Below, piece after piece: positions 10,457-22,698 of a stretch of DNA of 64,000 nt. Under the pieces are notes generated by a model. The model was not told the DNA's origin. It made no database searches and saw only the letters and a list, made by a program, of their open reading frames with translations. The translations under genes and the position numbers were made by a program. The DNA is from Bubalus kerabau (taxonomy: Eukaryota > Chordata > Mammalia > Artiodactyla > Bovidae). The stretch is taken from contig NC_073632.1 in the NCBI RefSeq assembly GCF_029407905.1, positions 58,886,964 to 58,950,963 of the forward strand, read 5' to 3'. Each line of letters begins with the position of its first letter. Position 1 is the first letter of the stretch.

Positions 10457-13288
10457 AAGTCTATGGGGGAAGAACAGAGTTTGTGTCCTCTTGCAGGTTC
10501 AGCGGAACCAATTCTAAACATATTTATGTATAAAGCAATTTCTTATTATTAGAAAGTAACTTATCAGGGATAGCATTGTGGCACAATATGTGTTTGTTAT
10601 TATCATAAAATCATAATTCTGAATAATATATTTGGTCCATCTGTAGTATCTGTAAAATGAAGTGGCTTAAAGGGATGTTTGTTTCTATTTTTAAAGCATG
10701 TAGCCTTGAAAATGCTCTATTTCTCGAGTTTGCAAACTTTGGTGCTGAGACTTCTATAATTTTCAAATGATTGTGATGACAGAAGGAAAAAAGTAATTGG
10801 GATTGTAGTTGAAGTGGGTACTCTGCAGAATTTTCTTTCACTAATTTAAATAAATCAACATCTCTCCTTGTATGTAAAATTTTTGAAATAAATGCAAAAT
10901 TGTCTTAAGAAAGGGCTCATAAATATCCATGTACTTTCTGGAGATCATTTAGCTAAAGGGCACCAGAGAAAGAAAGAGAGAGAGAGAGAGAGAGAAAGGA
11001 GGAAGGAAGCTATAGAAAGCAAAGCTTTGTGGCTAATATTTGGGAATGTTCTCTAAAGTTAGAGGAGTGTCAAAGACATAATTTGCATAATCCATTTATC
11101 ACAACTCACCCAACAAATATAGTTGAGATCAATAACCCACTGGAATCTAATCAATCACCCAAAGGACCAAAGGACACAGTCATTCACCAACCCTGCCCAC
11201 CTCTGGCACTAATATTTCTTTACCAGTCTTGTCCAAACTCCCCTAGGATATCAGTATGAGGATATCAGAACCCTAGCTCCTTCCTGCAAAGTATTCCTAC
11301 CAAACAGCACCAGCTCACAAAATTGTCTTAAAATATTACTAACTTTCTATGAGTAAAAAATCCAGACTACCCACCCAACAAAACCTGTTTGGCACCTCAA
11401 GTCAAAATTACCATTTGAGAAAATGGAGGTAGTTCTATCCAGGAAGACTGGATAGCTTTCTCCCTGTTTTGCAGAAAAGGAGCCATGGGATTTTGAAGAA
11501 TGGTCTTAGTTATGATAGCAAGCCACCTGCCATTTCTGACTTCTGATCACTGGCTGTTTAATGTTTTTTGACACTTGTCTGCAACAAGGGTCCTTCATCA
11601 GGTCTTCTTGGATCAGTTTTGATCATAGAAAGGAACAGAGAAACATTGAGAGCTCTTGCTCCTCGTAGGATGATTTTGTCTGGGGGTGCAATGACCTTTT
11701 AGTGTTTACTGAAAGTTAGTCAGAGAGCATTTATTTGATTTTTAGAAACTGTGTACAGTAGGTAGAAGGAATTCATGATTCCGGAAAAGGTTTATCAAAA
11801 GGTAGGAATTGGCACTGCCAATAGCCAGAAAAGGCATAGCCACAAAGAGATGAAGCATAAAAGCTGCTGTAAGCTCCAAAACAGATTCACTGCTGATCAA
11901 CCATCTCTGGGTGCCAAGAGTGTGTCTGAGGCCCCGAGAAACATGCCCAGTGGCCAGATCCTCCCCCACCACCCTGGCTGATGAGCAATGCATGTTGGGA
12001 AATCTGGGAGGGAGCACATTTGTCTCAGGACCACCCATACGGCTGGTGGATGGAGAAAAATCTCTTCAGAGAGCATGCTTATCTGAAAGATGTAGTGTTT
12101 TTCCTTTAATAAAGAAGTGGCTCCCCCAAATAACTTTGATCTGCTTGTCTTTTCTTCTCCATATGAGAGTAGAAGGTTCTTAACTTAATGGCCTGGGGGT
12201 TTTCATAGCTGGCAAGGAGGAGGATCAGAATATATTTGGTAGCTGTTTGGTGAAGGCTGTTTTCAGGTGGTGATTTTTAAGTGTCTTAGTGAATATAACA
12301 TGGACCAGTTTAGGTGTGTAATTAGGGCCCCTGGACAGCTGTCACAATCCTGCCTGCAATGAGGGAGGAAGAAAACATAAATAATGAAATTCACATAGAA
12401 AATTAAACTAGCCTTTGTGCTGGGGATCATTACTTATATGAATCACAAAATGAATATTTTATGTTTGACAGCTAAATTGGTTCATTAAAAAAAAAGATTT
12501 AAAGCAGTTATAGAAGTGTAAATTTCATCAATATCTTGTCTAGGAGCTTGTTAACACTTTTCAGTCCAAATGCACGAGGCTCTGATATGTTACAGAAACA
12601 CTAGGCTGTTGATGAATCAAATGGACAACTGACTCAAACCTGGATTTTAATTCATCTCTTAGGTAATGTGTTCACATTTTATCCCCCAGCCTAGATTAGT
12701 GTGCCTAGATAAAGATGTTCTCCTAAAACATTCTCAGATACTGTTGAAATTCTTTGATTGTTAGATCAGACTCAGTATGCGAGGGGAGGTGGTTGTCTTT
12801 GGAGTCCGTCTCTCAGGAGACAGGAAGAGGGTGAAGAGGGGAGGTGGCTTTCAGAGCAGAATGGCTGAGTGGGCCACTTGGCATCCTGTCAAATCTGCTG
12901 GGTGTGTCTCAGAGAAACACAATTGTGTTTCCACATCTGGACATTAGTGTCACTTTGTGAAAGGCGGTGTAAGTTTCTTTCAACAGCCATTGATGGACTT
13001 TCAAAGTTTACTTGGATTGAGCATCGACCAGGTAAGATAAATTGTCTGGGATCTCAGCTTAGTGCTGAGACCCAGAAGAATGGATCAGAAACTTCAGACC
13101 AACAGAGGAAGGGCCCTTCACACAGCCTGAAAAGAAACAAGTGAAGGATCATAGCAGCCTCCATTTTTGTCAACAATGGTTCCATTACAGGAACGGCTTC
13201 CCAGTGCTTCAACAGGACATTGACACTGAAAATACGAAGTTGCCAAGTCTGTCTGAGTCTTTCAGAATATCACATCCATTAAAATAAT
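10457..13288. other. Long unassigned stretch
   Basis: Contains a GA microsatellite (10967-11010) and otherwise no recognised repeat or gene. A possible 45-bp micro-exon at 12987-13031 is listed as a finding. Confidence 0.4.
10967..11010. repeat. GA-rich microsatellite
   Basis: Purine-only tract with a core (AG)n run near 10975-10996 and AGGAAGG-type units after it. Confidence 0.9.
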
Positions 13289-13467
13289 CCCCCTGGTGGA
13301 AGAGACTCAGGTTCTATTCCTGGGTCGGGAAGATCCCCTGGTGTGGGGAATGGCAACCACTGAAGTATTCTTGCCTGGAAAATCCCATGGACAGAGGAGC
13401 CTGGTGGGATACAGTCTATGGGGTTGCAAAGAGTCGGAGATGACTGAGCAACTGGCACACACGCATG
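13289..13467 (+). mobile_element. Bov-tA SINE, 5' part degraded
   Basis: Begins inside the tRNA-like head ('ccctggtggaagagactcag') and ends 'gatgactgagcaactggc'. Confidence 0.85.
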
Positions 13468-13584
13468 GCCTGAGAAGGGAGCAGTGTCTAGTTTACAAAA
13501 TGAAAGTTTAAGGTGGTCCAGAGACCAGTTGCAGATGTTTATCCAGGAGATTTATATGAAATACTCCAGGGCTGGATCCTTCAG

Positions 13585-13800
13585 GCTAGGGTCAGAGCTA
13601 GACTCCAGAGCATACAGGCACTGGAGCTGATGCCTAAGTTTGAATCTCTGCACAGTCATTGGCCTGACCCAGCATCTGTCATGGGAATCATACCTGCTCC
13701 TGCCTCTCTAGGTAGGATTACTATGAGGATTAAACAATCTGTTATTAGTTAAAGTCTTTCAATAGTGCCTGCATGTAGTAAACACTATATATGTGCATTA
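13585..13800 (+). mobile_element. MIR SINE
   Basis: MIR-like order: head 'gcactggagctgatgcctaa', then 'gaggattaaacaatctg', then 'atagtgcctgcatgtagtaa'. Confidence 0.55.
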
Positions 13801-15559
13801 GATAAATATGTACATATATACTTGGGGTGACATGACATTCTTTATAGTTGGATCAAGGACTGATGTTCAGGACAGAAGGGAAGAAGACGGATGAGAATGC
13901 TGTTTGTATGGTGCTTTCCAGCATGGCATGAGCACATGCCTTCCTTCAAAGCATGTAATGGTATAATCAGCTCCTTGTCCCTGGAGCTCCCCCAGGTGGG
14001 AGTTGTGGAGATACAGGTCCTCAAAACCTGGTACAGGCTTCCAGAAGAAACCACATTTTGAAATCGAAGAGAGTAAAGGCCCTCAGGTTTATATATGATG
14101 AGTGTGACTATCAGGTAATCAAGGAACTGGCAGAGCCTGAGAATAAGAACATTAGTTCAGGTCAGACATGTTAAGAAAAGTTAAGCCATTTTCTCTGCCT
14201 CTGAAATGAAAGTCAATGCTGTTTGGAACTGTTACCAATTTATTATTAAGGGTACACCCAAGCCCTGTTTCTGGAAGCACTGTGAGACGTACTAATGAGT
14301 CAAGTTCCATTTCTTTCTGATAAACTAGCCAAGTTTAATTCTCTATTCATAGGCTTAGTGAGGATAAATAACTAGCAGAACTACTATATTCTGATGTTGA
14401 GATCTATCTTTGCCTAAAGGAGAAGGCTTGTATTGGGAGAGCATCATTTTGACAAACTGTAAAATACCTCTGATTCAGCAATACTTGAGTGCCATGACAA
14501 CCAAAATAACAATGAACTAGGAAAGACTTTTACTTTCACTTTGAGACAGTCATCCTGAAGTTGCACCTTCATTCCCAGACAAGTGGAAACCCTTTAAAAA
14601 AAGAGAGAGCGTCTATCTGGTGCCCTGAAGTTGTACTGGGTGCACTGTTGGACTTAAAAAGAGCACGGGTTAACAGGGTTGTGTGGTGTCCTAACACTAC
14701 ATGGGGCTGGTGTTTGTGGGATGCATTGTATTCATTATGAAAGGTAATACCTCTTCTGAGAAGGGGACTTAAGACTGCAAAGCATGAAGCTGAAGCATCA
14801 TTTTAGAATGTTCATAGTTATGGGTGGGGCTCATGAATGCTGTGCGTGGTGAATAACTGGATTGGAGAGGAGTTGATCCACTGTGTGGAAATAAAGCCAT
14901 AAAAATGGAAAAGCAGGCTTCTTCTGGATCATTTGGAATAAGCAGATGGAAAGAGCAGTAAATCAGAAATCCTGCCCCTAGAAATGCTGTTTTGAAATGC
15001 AGGTGCAGTGGGCTTTATTACCTGCAGCTTAAGGTGGCTCACCTGGTCTCTTTTCAGACACCACTCCTAAGGGGCACTGAAAAAGCAGTCTTGCCCATGT
15101 GCTGCTGTATTGTCAGCTTTAATGGAGCCTCCCTCCCCCCTTTTCCTCCATTTTTACTTTGTGAGGGTTGGAGATGATCAGAACCAAACAAACACCCTGC
15201 TCTGTGTATGCTGCAAAAGTGGGAGAAAAAAAATGGTTTGGGGCCTTGACAGAAAACCCTAAGAGGCTCATCAGTTATCCCACAATTTCTCTTTTCTCCC
15301 AACTTGCTTTGATCCTTTCATTTGTGAGAGTAGAAACCACATGGGTCTTTTACATGGTGGCTTTTTTTTCAAGTTGTTTCTAAGAAGGCCTGCTCCCCTC
15401 AAGTGTGGATGTTTAACATAACCTGAAAATTATCAGAGACCTTCTAACTTCTGGTTATTGGATCACTGGGCCAGTTGGAATTTCCCGCCTTCAGCGTTGG
15501 GTCTGAGGCCCACGGGGGTATGAAAGTGTTCGGTGTTACTGGTGTTTGAGGAGACTTAG
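13801..15559. other. Unassigned unique-looking DNA
   Basis: No repeat or gene recognised. Short open frames on both strands lack recognisable domains. Confidence 0.4.
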
Positions 15560-15571
15560 AAGTGGCTCCCA

Positions 15572-15777
15572 GGCTTCCCACGTGGCATAGTGGTAAAGAA
15601 TCCACTTGCCGATGCAGGAGATGAGGGTTTGATCCCTGGGCCAGAAATATCCCCTGGAGGAGGAAATGGCAACCCACTCCAGTATTCTTGTCTGGAGAAC
15701 CGCATAGACAGAGGAGCCTGGCAGGCTACAGTCCATGGGCTTTCAGAGAGTCTGACACTGAGCGACTGAGCACACGT
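15572..15777 (+). mobile_element. Bov-tA SINE
   Basis: Complete SINE with a perfect 12-bp duplication 'aagtggctccca' at 15560-15571 and 15778-15789. Head 'ggcttcccacgtggcatagt', body to 'ctgagcgactgagcacac'. Confidence 0.95.
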
Positions 15778-16049
15778 AAGTGGCTCCCATTCCCACCATA
15801 TTCATAACTAGTCGAAAGATGAAGCAGTCAGATAGATGAACGTGTAAGCTCCAACTTTATTCCTGGATGGAAACACTGGAGAGCACGAGTGAGGCGTGCT
15901 TGCAATGAAGGGGGACAGTCGCCCTCTTCATCCCCAGGCTGCATAGGGGAACTGCAGGTGGGATGGAGAGGCGGAGCTGAAGGCAGAGTTCTCGAGATAA
16001 AGGCAGATCCCAAAGGGAGCAGACCCAGCGGCTGAGCCAGTTCTTTCTC

Positions 16050-16520
16050 CTTAAATTGGTGTTTCTCAAAATTTGGTTCCAGGTTCCCTAAGGTCAAGAC
16101 TATTTTTGTAATAACAGTCAGACATTATTTGCATTTTCACTCTCTTTCTTTCAAGAGTGTAAGATGGAATTTCCTGAGGCTGCATACATGTTATTGCCAG
16201 TGATTGATATGAGAATTCATTTACCTTTCTTAAGTCACACATTAAAGAGATTTGCGAAAGTGTAAAGCAGTGACACCCTTCTCACTATAATTTTGTTTGG
16301 AAAATATATTCTTTCATAAAATGTTATTTATGATAACAGAGTGAATTTATTATTGTTATTTTAAAATAAATAATCTTTGAAGTTCTCAGTTTTAATTTGT
16401 AATGCAGTAAACATCAATAAATACAACCCTCATAACTAGAAGCTCTTAGTGTTTGTTTATGAATTTTAAGAGTGTACAGATATCCTGAGACCACAAAATT
16501 TGAGGATCACTGTTTTAAGT
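16050..16520. mobile_element. hAT-type DNA transposon remnant with visible inverted ends
   Basis: The left end 'ttaaattggtgtttctcaaa' (from 16053) is an imperfect inverted match of the right end 'aaatttgaggatcactg' (to about 16512). The body is AT-rich and non-coding, including 'gacattatttgcattttcac', resembling old non-autonomous hAT elements. Subfamily not certain. Confidence 0.6.
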
Positions 16521-17539
16521 GAACAGTCAGCTGCATCCTGAATGAGGAGAGAAGAAAAGTCGAAAAGTTTTAATTTAGTGCATTTCTCACTATGGAAGTG
16601 CCTTCTGCCCTACCATATCACTAAGGAACCTACTGACAACCAGACTGGCAGCTAAGATAATTACACTGATGTTTGTGAATAATGATGTCAGTCAAAATTA
16701 GGGCAAAACCCTTTCAACTTCAAATGTAGTCGTATTAGATGCTTTGACCTTTCTGTGAATGGGAAATAGGTACCAGCTAAGAACCTTAAACTATTTCAAG
16801 ACAAGGAATTGTCTTAGAGTATAGAAAACTTGTTCAGGCCAAGTGGAAGCTTAAGAAGGACCATCTTTGCACAATGGTGGACCAAGAAAACAGCTGACGT
16901 TCTGCAACTTATCTCGTGACCCTGAATGGCTTAGTCACCTTCAAACACATTGAGACTTCTTGCATATTTTCCTCTGTGGTAAAAAGGCCACCTCTAGAGA
17001 TCCTGGGGTATAGTGATCAATATCTACTCTTATATCAACTTGAAGAACATTTTTTTTACACTGACTTTCTCTTCTTATTTTGTATTTCTTCTTTTTTAAT
17101 CTAAGGAGGGTTGAGGTAGGGAGAGAACATGCTTTCAACATAGTAAACTAATGCATAGGCTTTGATTAAATATAGATTGGAAGTTGAGACTCACTTGCTG
17201 GAGATGTGAAGAAAGGGCAAGTTTTATTATGTCCAAATAGCCTGATCTTGGAGGTAGCAGCACCCAGATATTGTAAGACCCAGTATTTGGTGAATAAATC
17301 ATACATTCTGAGCTTTGGTCTCAAAATTTAAATATCTAAGGTAATTTCAAAGTTCCATTCTCCCCCAACATGGATTTGTAAGTTGTGAATAACTGAATAA
17401 GAATGATTAATTAAATAAATAATACTGATTGAAGAAAATGTTTCAAATTAAGTTTTTATTGCTCTCTCTGAAACAGCAAGCACACATGCCCGTGAGCTGA
17501 CATACTGGCCACCTATGATGAGGCGAGGTTGATTATAAA
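16521..17539. other. Unassigned DNA
   Basis: No recognised repeat or exon. Confidence 0.35.
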
Positions 17540-17965
17540 GGCTGTACTTTGACCTTTAATTCTCACAAATACCCTTTATACTAGGTAATATTATTGTGTG
17601 TTGCTAAGTCACTTCAGTCGTGTCTGACTTTGCAACCCCATGGACTGTAGCCCACTAGGCTCCTCCATCCATGGGGTTCTTCAGGCAAGAACACTGGAGT
17701 GGGTTGCCATGCCCTTCTCCAGGGGATCTTCCCAACTCAGGAATAGAACCCATGTCTCTTACATCTCCTGCATTGGCAGGCAGGCTCTTTTTCACTAGTG
17801 ATGATTCACTAGTTATCTTAGGAAGCCCTAAGATAACATCATTGTATCTGCTTTATATATATTATTATATCTGCTTTTATATGAAGAAACTGAAGAACTC
17901 TGAGTGGTGGGATCAGGATTGAACCCCGGCTGTTTGACTCCTGTGTCCTACATTAGCCTGTTCAA
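17540..17965 (-). mobile_element. MIR SINE, split by a Bov-tA
   Basis: Complement of MIR: 'tttaattctcacaaataccc' on the left, then after the Bov-tA 'gaagaaactgaagaactctg' and 'atcaggattgaaccccggct'. The inserted Bov-tA occupies 17594-17828. Confidence 0.7.
17594..17828 (-). mobile_element. Bov-tA SINE
   Basis: Complement-strand copy starting 'ttgctaagtcacttcagtcg'. Its head carries a short extra repeat ('ttcactagtgatgattcact') before 'aggaagccc'. Inserted in an older MIR. Confidence 0.9.
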
Positions 17966-18360
17966 GTTCCAGAGTCATCCACTGAGTATGTTGGTGATGG
18001 TTCCTCCTCCTACACTTGAGAAAGATGAATTCAGTCTCTTTGCATTATTATGTTCACTTAGGGGGATGTGTCAGTATTGGTAGGTTTTGCCGAAAGTTAA
18101 GTTCAGGACAGTTCTTGCAGCTCTTCTGCTCCTAACATCAGTCAGAGCCCCACAAAGCTCGTGGGGTCAAGTCTTTGTTCTTCTCTGGGCTGGATCCAGT
18201 TTCACCAAAATCAAATCCCCATGATTACAGAAAACTCCTCCGTATCTTTCACTGAAGACAGCTTTAGTTTTCTCTCTTAGTAGTTTACTTGAGCCATACT
18301 CACTGGAAAAAAAAAAAAAGGCAAGCAATATAAAATAACTATAAAGAAGAAATTAAAAAT

Positions 18361-18530
18361 CGACTTAAATCCCACCTCCCTCGATGAAGGGGATAGCTTT
18401 GCTGTTTTGGTGGCCATCCTCTCATATGTTTCTTTATTACACATACAGACACTTAACAGCATTTTATACAAATGGGATCATATCACATGCTATCTTTTAA
18501 TACAGAGCTTTAAATTATTATTTTAAATGT
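18361..18530. mobile_element. Ancient LINE-derived fragment
   Basis: Wording such as 'caaatgggatcatatcacat' recalls an old L1-associated repeat that may also account for 23455-23720 and 32740-33040. Assignment is tentative. Confidence 0.35.
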
Positions 18531-18689
18531 TTTTCTGGAGTGTCCTCAGCGGAGCCTCTTCATACAGCTGGAAGAGCTGAGGTGTAGTTACCACAGCTGT
18601 TTCTGTCCAGGAACTTGGGTCTGAAGTACCAGATTAAAGTTCTCTGTGTGGGGCACTCTGTGAGCAAGTCAAACTAGACTAGGCACAAA

Positions 18690-18800
18690 GGAAAAAAGAC
18701 CTTCAGACTCAGAATGGAACTACACTACCAGGTTTTCTGAGTCTCCAGCTTGCAGACAGCAGACCATGGAGCTTTGCAGCCTCCATAATCATGGTAGATC
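18690..18800 (+). mobile_element. Ancient interspersed repeat fragment
   Basis: 'ccttcagactcagaatggaa' and 'cagcctccataatcatg' match the same old family as 27740-28140. Family name not certain. Confidence 0.4.
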
Positions 18801-19053
18801 ACTGCATACACTGTTGGAATGAGATATGCAACAAGAATAGTGGAGAAGTATGTTACCAGAATACTTCAAAAACAGGTTAAGAATTTTCTGAGCAATTAGG
18901 AAATTTGCCACCTCCTGGTTTAGAATAAAGAGTGTGTGTCCTAGCAAATAACCAAAGAGATCAAGCCCTGAGACTTTGGAGTAGGAGCACTGACTCCAAG
19001 ACCCTAGACTACCAGAGAACTAACCCTCAGATCAGATCAGATCAGATCAGTCA

Positions 19054-21843
19054 CTCAGTCGTGTCCAACTCTTTGCGACCCCATGAATCGCAGCACCACA
19101 GGCCTCCCTGTCCATCACCAACTCCCGGAGTTCACTCAGACTCACGTCCATTGAGTCAGTGATGCCATCCAGCCATCTCATCCTCTGTCATCCCCTTCTC
19201 CTCCTGGCCCCAATCTCTCCCAGCATCAGAGACTTTTCCAATGAGTCAACTCTTCACATGAGGTGGCCATAGTACTGGAGTTTCAGCTTTAGCATCATTC
19301 CTTCCAAAGAAATCCCAGGGCTGATCTCCTTCAGAATGGACTGGTTGGATCTCCTCACAGTCCAAGGGGCTCTCAAGAGTCTTCTCCAACACCACAGTTC
19401 AAAAGCATCAATTCTTCGGTGCTCAGCCTTCTTCACAGTCCAACTGTCACATCCATACATGACCATAGGAAAAACCATAGCCTTGACTAGACGAACCTTT
19501 GTTGTCAAAGTAATGTCTCTGCTTTTCAATATGCTATCTAGGTTGGTCATAACTTTCCTTCCAAGGAGTAAGCGTCTTTTAATTTCATGGCTGCAGTCAC
19601 CATCTGCAGTGATTTTGGAGCCCAGAAAAATAAAGTCTGACACTGTTTCCACTGTTTCCCCATTTATTTCCCATGAAGTGGTGGGACTGGATGCCATGAT
19701 CTTAGTTTTCTGAATGTTGAGCTTTAAGCCAACTTTTTCACTCTCCACTTTCACTTTCATCAAGAGGCTTTTGAGTTCCTCTTCACTTTCTGCCATAAGG
19801 GTGGTGTCATCTGCATATCTGAGGTTATTGATATTTCTCCCGGCAATCTTGATTCCAACTTGTGTTTCTCCCAGTCCAGCGTTTCTCATGATGTACTCTG
19901 CATATAAGTTAAATAAACAGGGTGACAATATACAGCCTTGATGAACTCCTTTTCCTATTTGGAACCAGTCTGTTGTTCCATGTCCAGTTCTAACTGTTGC
20001 TTCCTGACCTGCATACAGATTTCTCAAGAGGCAGATCAGGTGGTCTGGTATTCCCATCTCTTGAAGAATTTTCCACAGTTTCTTGTGATCCACACAGTCA
20101 AAGGCTTTGGCATAGTCAATAAAGCAGAAATAGATGTTTTTCTGGAACTCTCTTTCTTTTTCCATGATCCAGCGGATGTTGGCAATTTGATCTCTGGTTC
20201 CTCTGCCTTTTCTAAAACCAGCTTGAACATCAGGAAGTTCACGGTTCACATTTTGCTGAAGCCTGGCTTAGAGAATTTTGAGCATTACTTTACTAGCGTG
20301 TGAGATGAGTGCAATTGTGCGGTAGTTTGAGCATTCTTTGGCATTGCCTTTCTTTGGGATTGGAATGAAAACTGACCTTTTCCAGTCCTGTGGCCACTGC
20401 TGAGTTTTCCACATTTGCTGGCATATTGAGTGCAGCACTTTCACAGCATCATCTTTCAGGATTTGGAATAGCTCAACTGGAATTCCATCACCTCCACTAG
20501 CTTTGTTCGTAGTGATGCTTTCTAAGGCCCACTTGACTTCACATTCCAGGATGTCTGGCTCTAGGTCAGTGATCACACCATTGTGATTATCTGGGTCGTG
20601 AAGATCTTTTTTGTACAGTTCTTCTGTGTATTCTTGTCATCTCTTCTTAATATCTTCTGCTTCTGTTAGGTCCATACCATTTCTGTCCTTTATCGAGCTC
20701 ATCTTTGCATGAAATGTTCCTTTGGTATCTCTGATTTTCTTGAAGAGATCCCTAGTCTTTCCCATTCTGTTGTTTTCCTCTATTTCTTTGCATTGATCTC
20801 TGAGGAAGGCTTTCTTATCTCTTCTTGCTATTCTTTGGAACTCTGCATTCAGATGTTTATATCTTTCCTTTTCTCCTTTGCTTTTCGCTTCTCTTCTTTT
20901 CACAGCTATTTGTAAGGCCTCCCAAGACAGCCATTTTGCTTTTTTGCATTTCTTTTCTGTGGGAATGGTCTTGATCCCTGTCTCCTGTACAATGTCACGA
21001 ACCTCATTCCATAGTTCATCAGGCACTCTATCTATCAGATCTAGGCCCTTAAATCTATTTCTCACTTCCACTGTATAATCATAAGGGATTTGATTTAGGT
21101 CATACCTGAATGGTCAAGTGGTTTTCCCTACTTTCTTCAACTTCAGTCTGAATTTGGCAATAAGGAGTTCATGGTCTGAGCCACAGTCAGTTCCTGGTCT
21201 TGTTTTTGCTGACTGTATAGAGCTTCTCCATCTTTGGCTGCAAAGAATATAATCAATCTGATTTCAGTGTTGACCATCTGGTGATGTCCATGTGTAGAGT
21301 CTTCTCTTGTGTTGTTGGAAGATGGTGTTTGTTATGACCAGTGCATTTTCTTGGCAAAACTCTATTAGTCTTTGTCCTGCTTAATTCTGTATTCCAAGGC
21401 CAAATTTGCCTGTTACTCCAGGTGTTTTCTTGACTTCCTACTTTTGCATTCCAGTCCCCTATAATGAAAAGGACATCTTTTTTGGGTGTTATTTCTAAAA
21501 GGTCTTGTAGGTCTTCATAGAACCATTCAACTTCAGCTTCTCCAGTGTTACTGGTTGGGGCATAGACTTGGATTACTGTGATATTGAATGGTTTGCCTTG
21601 GAAACGAACAGAGATCATTCTGTCATTTTTTAGATTGCATCCAAGTACTGCATTTCGGACTCTTTTGTTGACCATGATGGCCACTCCACTACTTCTGAGG
21701 GATTCCTGCCTGCAGTAGTAGATATAATGGTCATCTGAGTTAAATTCACCCATTGCAGTCCATTTCAGTTCACTGTTTCCTAGAATGTCGACATTCACTC
21801 TTGCCATTTCTTGTTTGACCACTTCCAATTTGCCTTGATTCAT
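19054..21843 (-). pseudogene. BovB ORF2 (endonuclease plus reverse transcriptase), multiply broken
   Basis: ORF2 normally supplies an AP-type endonuclease that nicks the target and a reverse transcriptase that copies the element RNA there. Visible parts: endonuclease start (MNQGKLEVVKQE at 21843) with motif IIGDWNAKVG near 21440-21470; RT motif A (FIDYAKAFD) near 20100-20130; intact YADD at 19806-19817; Arg-rich C-terminus. Lesions: one extra T in the run 21425-21428 (frameshift), then in-frame stops at 21381-21383 (TAA), 20637-20639 (TGA), 20268-20270 (TAA) and 19254-19256 (TGA). After the frameshift all four stops lie in the one RT frame. TGA at 19254 fits decay of a CpG-containing Arg codon. 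Catalytic residues survive but no full-length protein can be made. Confidence 0.9.
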
Positions 21844-21888
21844 GGACCTGACATTCTGGGTTCCTATGCAATATTGCTCTTTACAGCA

Positions 21889-22698
21889 TCAGACCTTGCT
21901 TCTATTACCAGTCACATCCACAGCTGGGTATTGTTTTTGCTTTGGCTCCATCCCTTCATTCTTTCTGGAGTTATTTCTCCACTGATCTCCAGTAGCATAT
22001 TGGGCACCTACTGACCTGGGGAGTTTCTCTTTCAGTATCCTATCATTTTGCCTTTTCATACTGTTCATGGGGTTCTCAAGGCAAGAATACTGAAGTGGTT
22101 TGCCATTCCCTTCTCCAGTGGACCACATTCTGTCAAATCTCTCCACCATGACCCGCCCGTCTTGGGTTGCCCCACGGGCATGGCTTAGTTTTACTGAGTT
22201 AGACAAGGCTGTGGTCCTAGCGTGATTAGACTGATTAGTTTTCTGTGAGTATGGTTTCAGTGTGTTTGCCCTCTGATGCCCTCTTGCAACACCTACCGTC
22301 TTACTTGGGTTTCTCTTACCTTGGACGAGGGGTATCTCCTCACCGCTGCCCTTCCTGACCTTCAATGTGGGTAGCTCCTCTAGGCCCTCCTGCGCCCGCA
22401 CAGCCACAGCTCCTTGGACGTGGGGTTGGTTCTCCTGGCCACCACCCCTGGTCTCGGTCCTGCGGTTGCTCCTCCCGGCCGCCGCCCCTGGCCTCGGGTG
22501 TGGGGGCGTGGGGTAGCTCCTCCAAGCTGCTGCCCCTGACCTCAGACAATGGGTCTCTCCTCTCGGCAGCCCCCCGCCCCCGACCTCGTACTCAGGGTAG
22601 CTCCTCTCGGCTGTTCCTGCGCCGTCGCAGTCTGGTATTCTCTGCCGCCACCCTCTGGGCATGGGGTCCTCCCGGCTTCTGCCCCTGACCTCGGACGT
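21889..22698 (-). pseudogene. Open frame in BovB GC-rich 5' region, in frame with the endonuclease
   Basis: An uninterrupted frame of about 270 codons covers the BovB 5' region and ends at a TGA at 21889-21891. This frame is the same one (mod 3) used by the endonuclease start at 21843. Reverting that TGA to the likely ancestral CGA would join the two. The predicted peptide is Arg/Gly/Pro-rich with repeated short units, so it may be translated, or open only because the DNA is GC-rich. Its tail includes MEPKQKQYPAVDVTG, which looks like genuine coding sequence. Confidence 0.5.
22320..22698 (-). promoter_or_regulatory. CpG-rich BovB 5' end, candidate internal promoter
   Basis: The only strongly GC/CpG-rich block in the window. 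On the plus strand it contains repeated, diverged units around 'ctcctcccggccgccgcccc' and 'gcccctgacctcgga'. LINE 5' ends usually carry their own promoter; activity here is inference. Confidence 0.45.

Larger units (their letters stand above)
19028..22698 (-). mobile_element. BovB LINE, near-full-length copy
   Basis: About 3.7 kb on the complement strand. In element order: a GC-rich 5' region (22698 down to about 22320), endonuclease region (about 21850-21100), linker, reverse transcriptase (about 20580-19600), C-terminal region, and a 3' tail of ATCAG repeats at 19028-19048. It is the only copy here that keeps the 5' end, and CpG sites are comparatively well kept, so it is fairly young. No target-site duplication is apparent at the L1 junctions. 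The coding frame is broken (see the ORF2 entry), so it is not autonomous. Confidence 0.95.

Noticed and set aside
19336..20303. Plus-strand frames of 75-125 codons
   Set aside because: Antisense shadows of BovB ORF2; similar antisense frames appear at other BovB copies.
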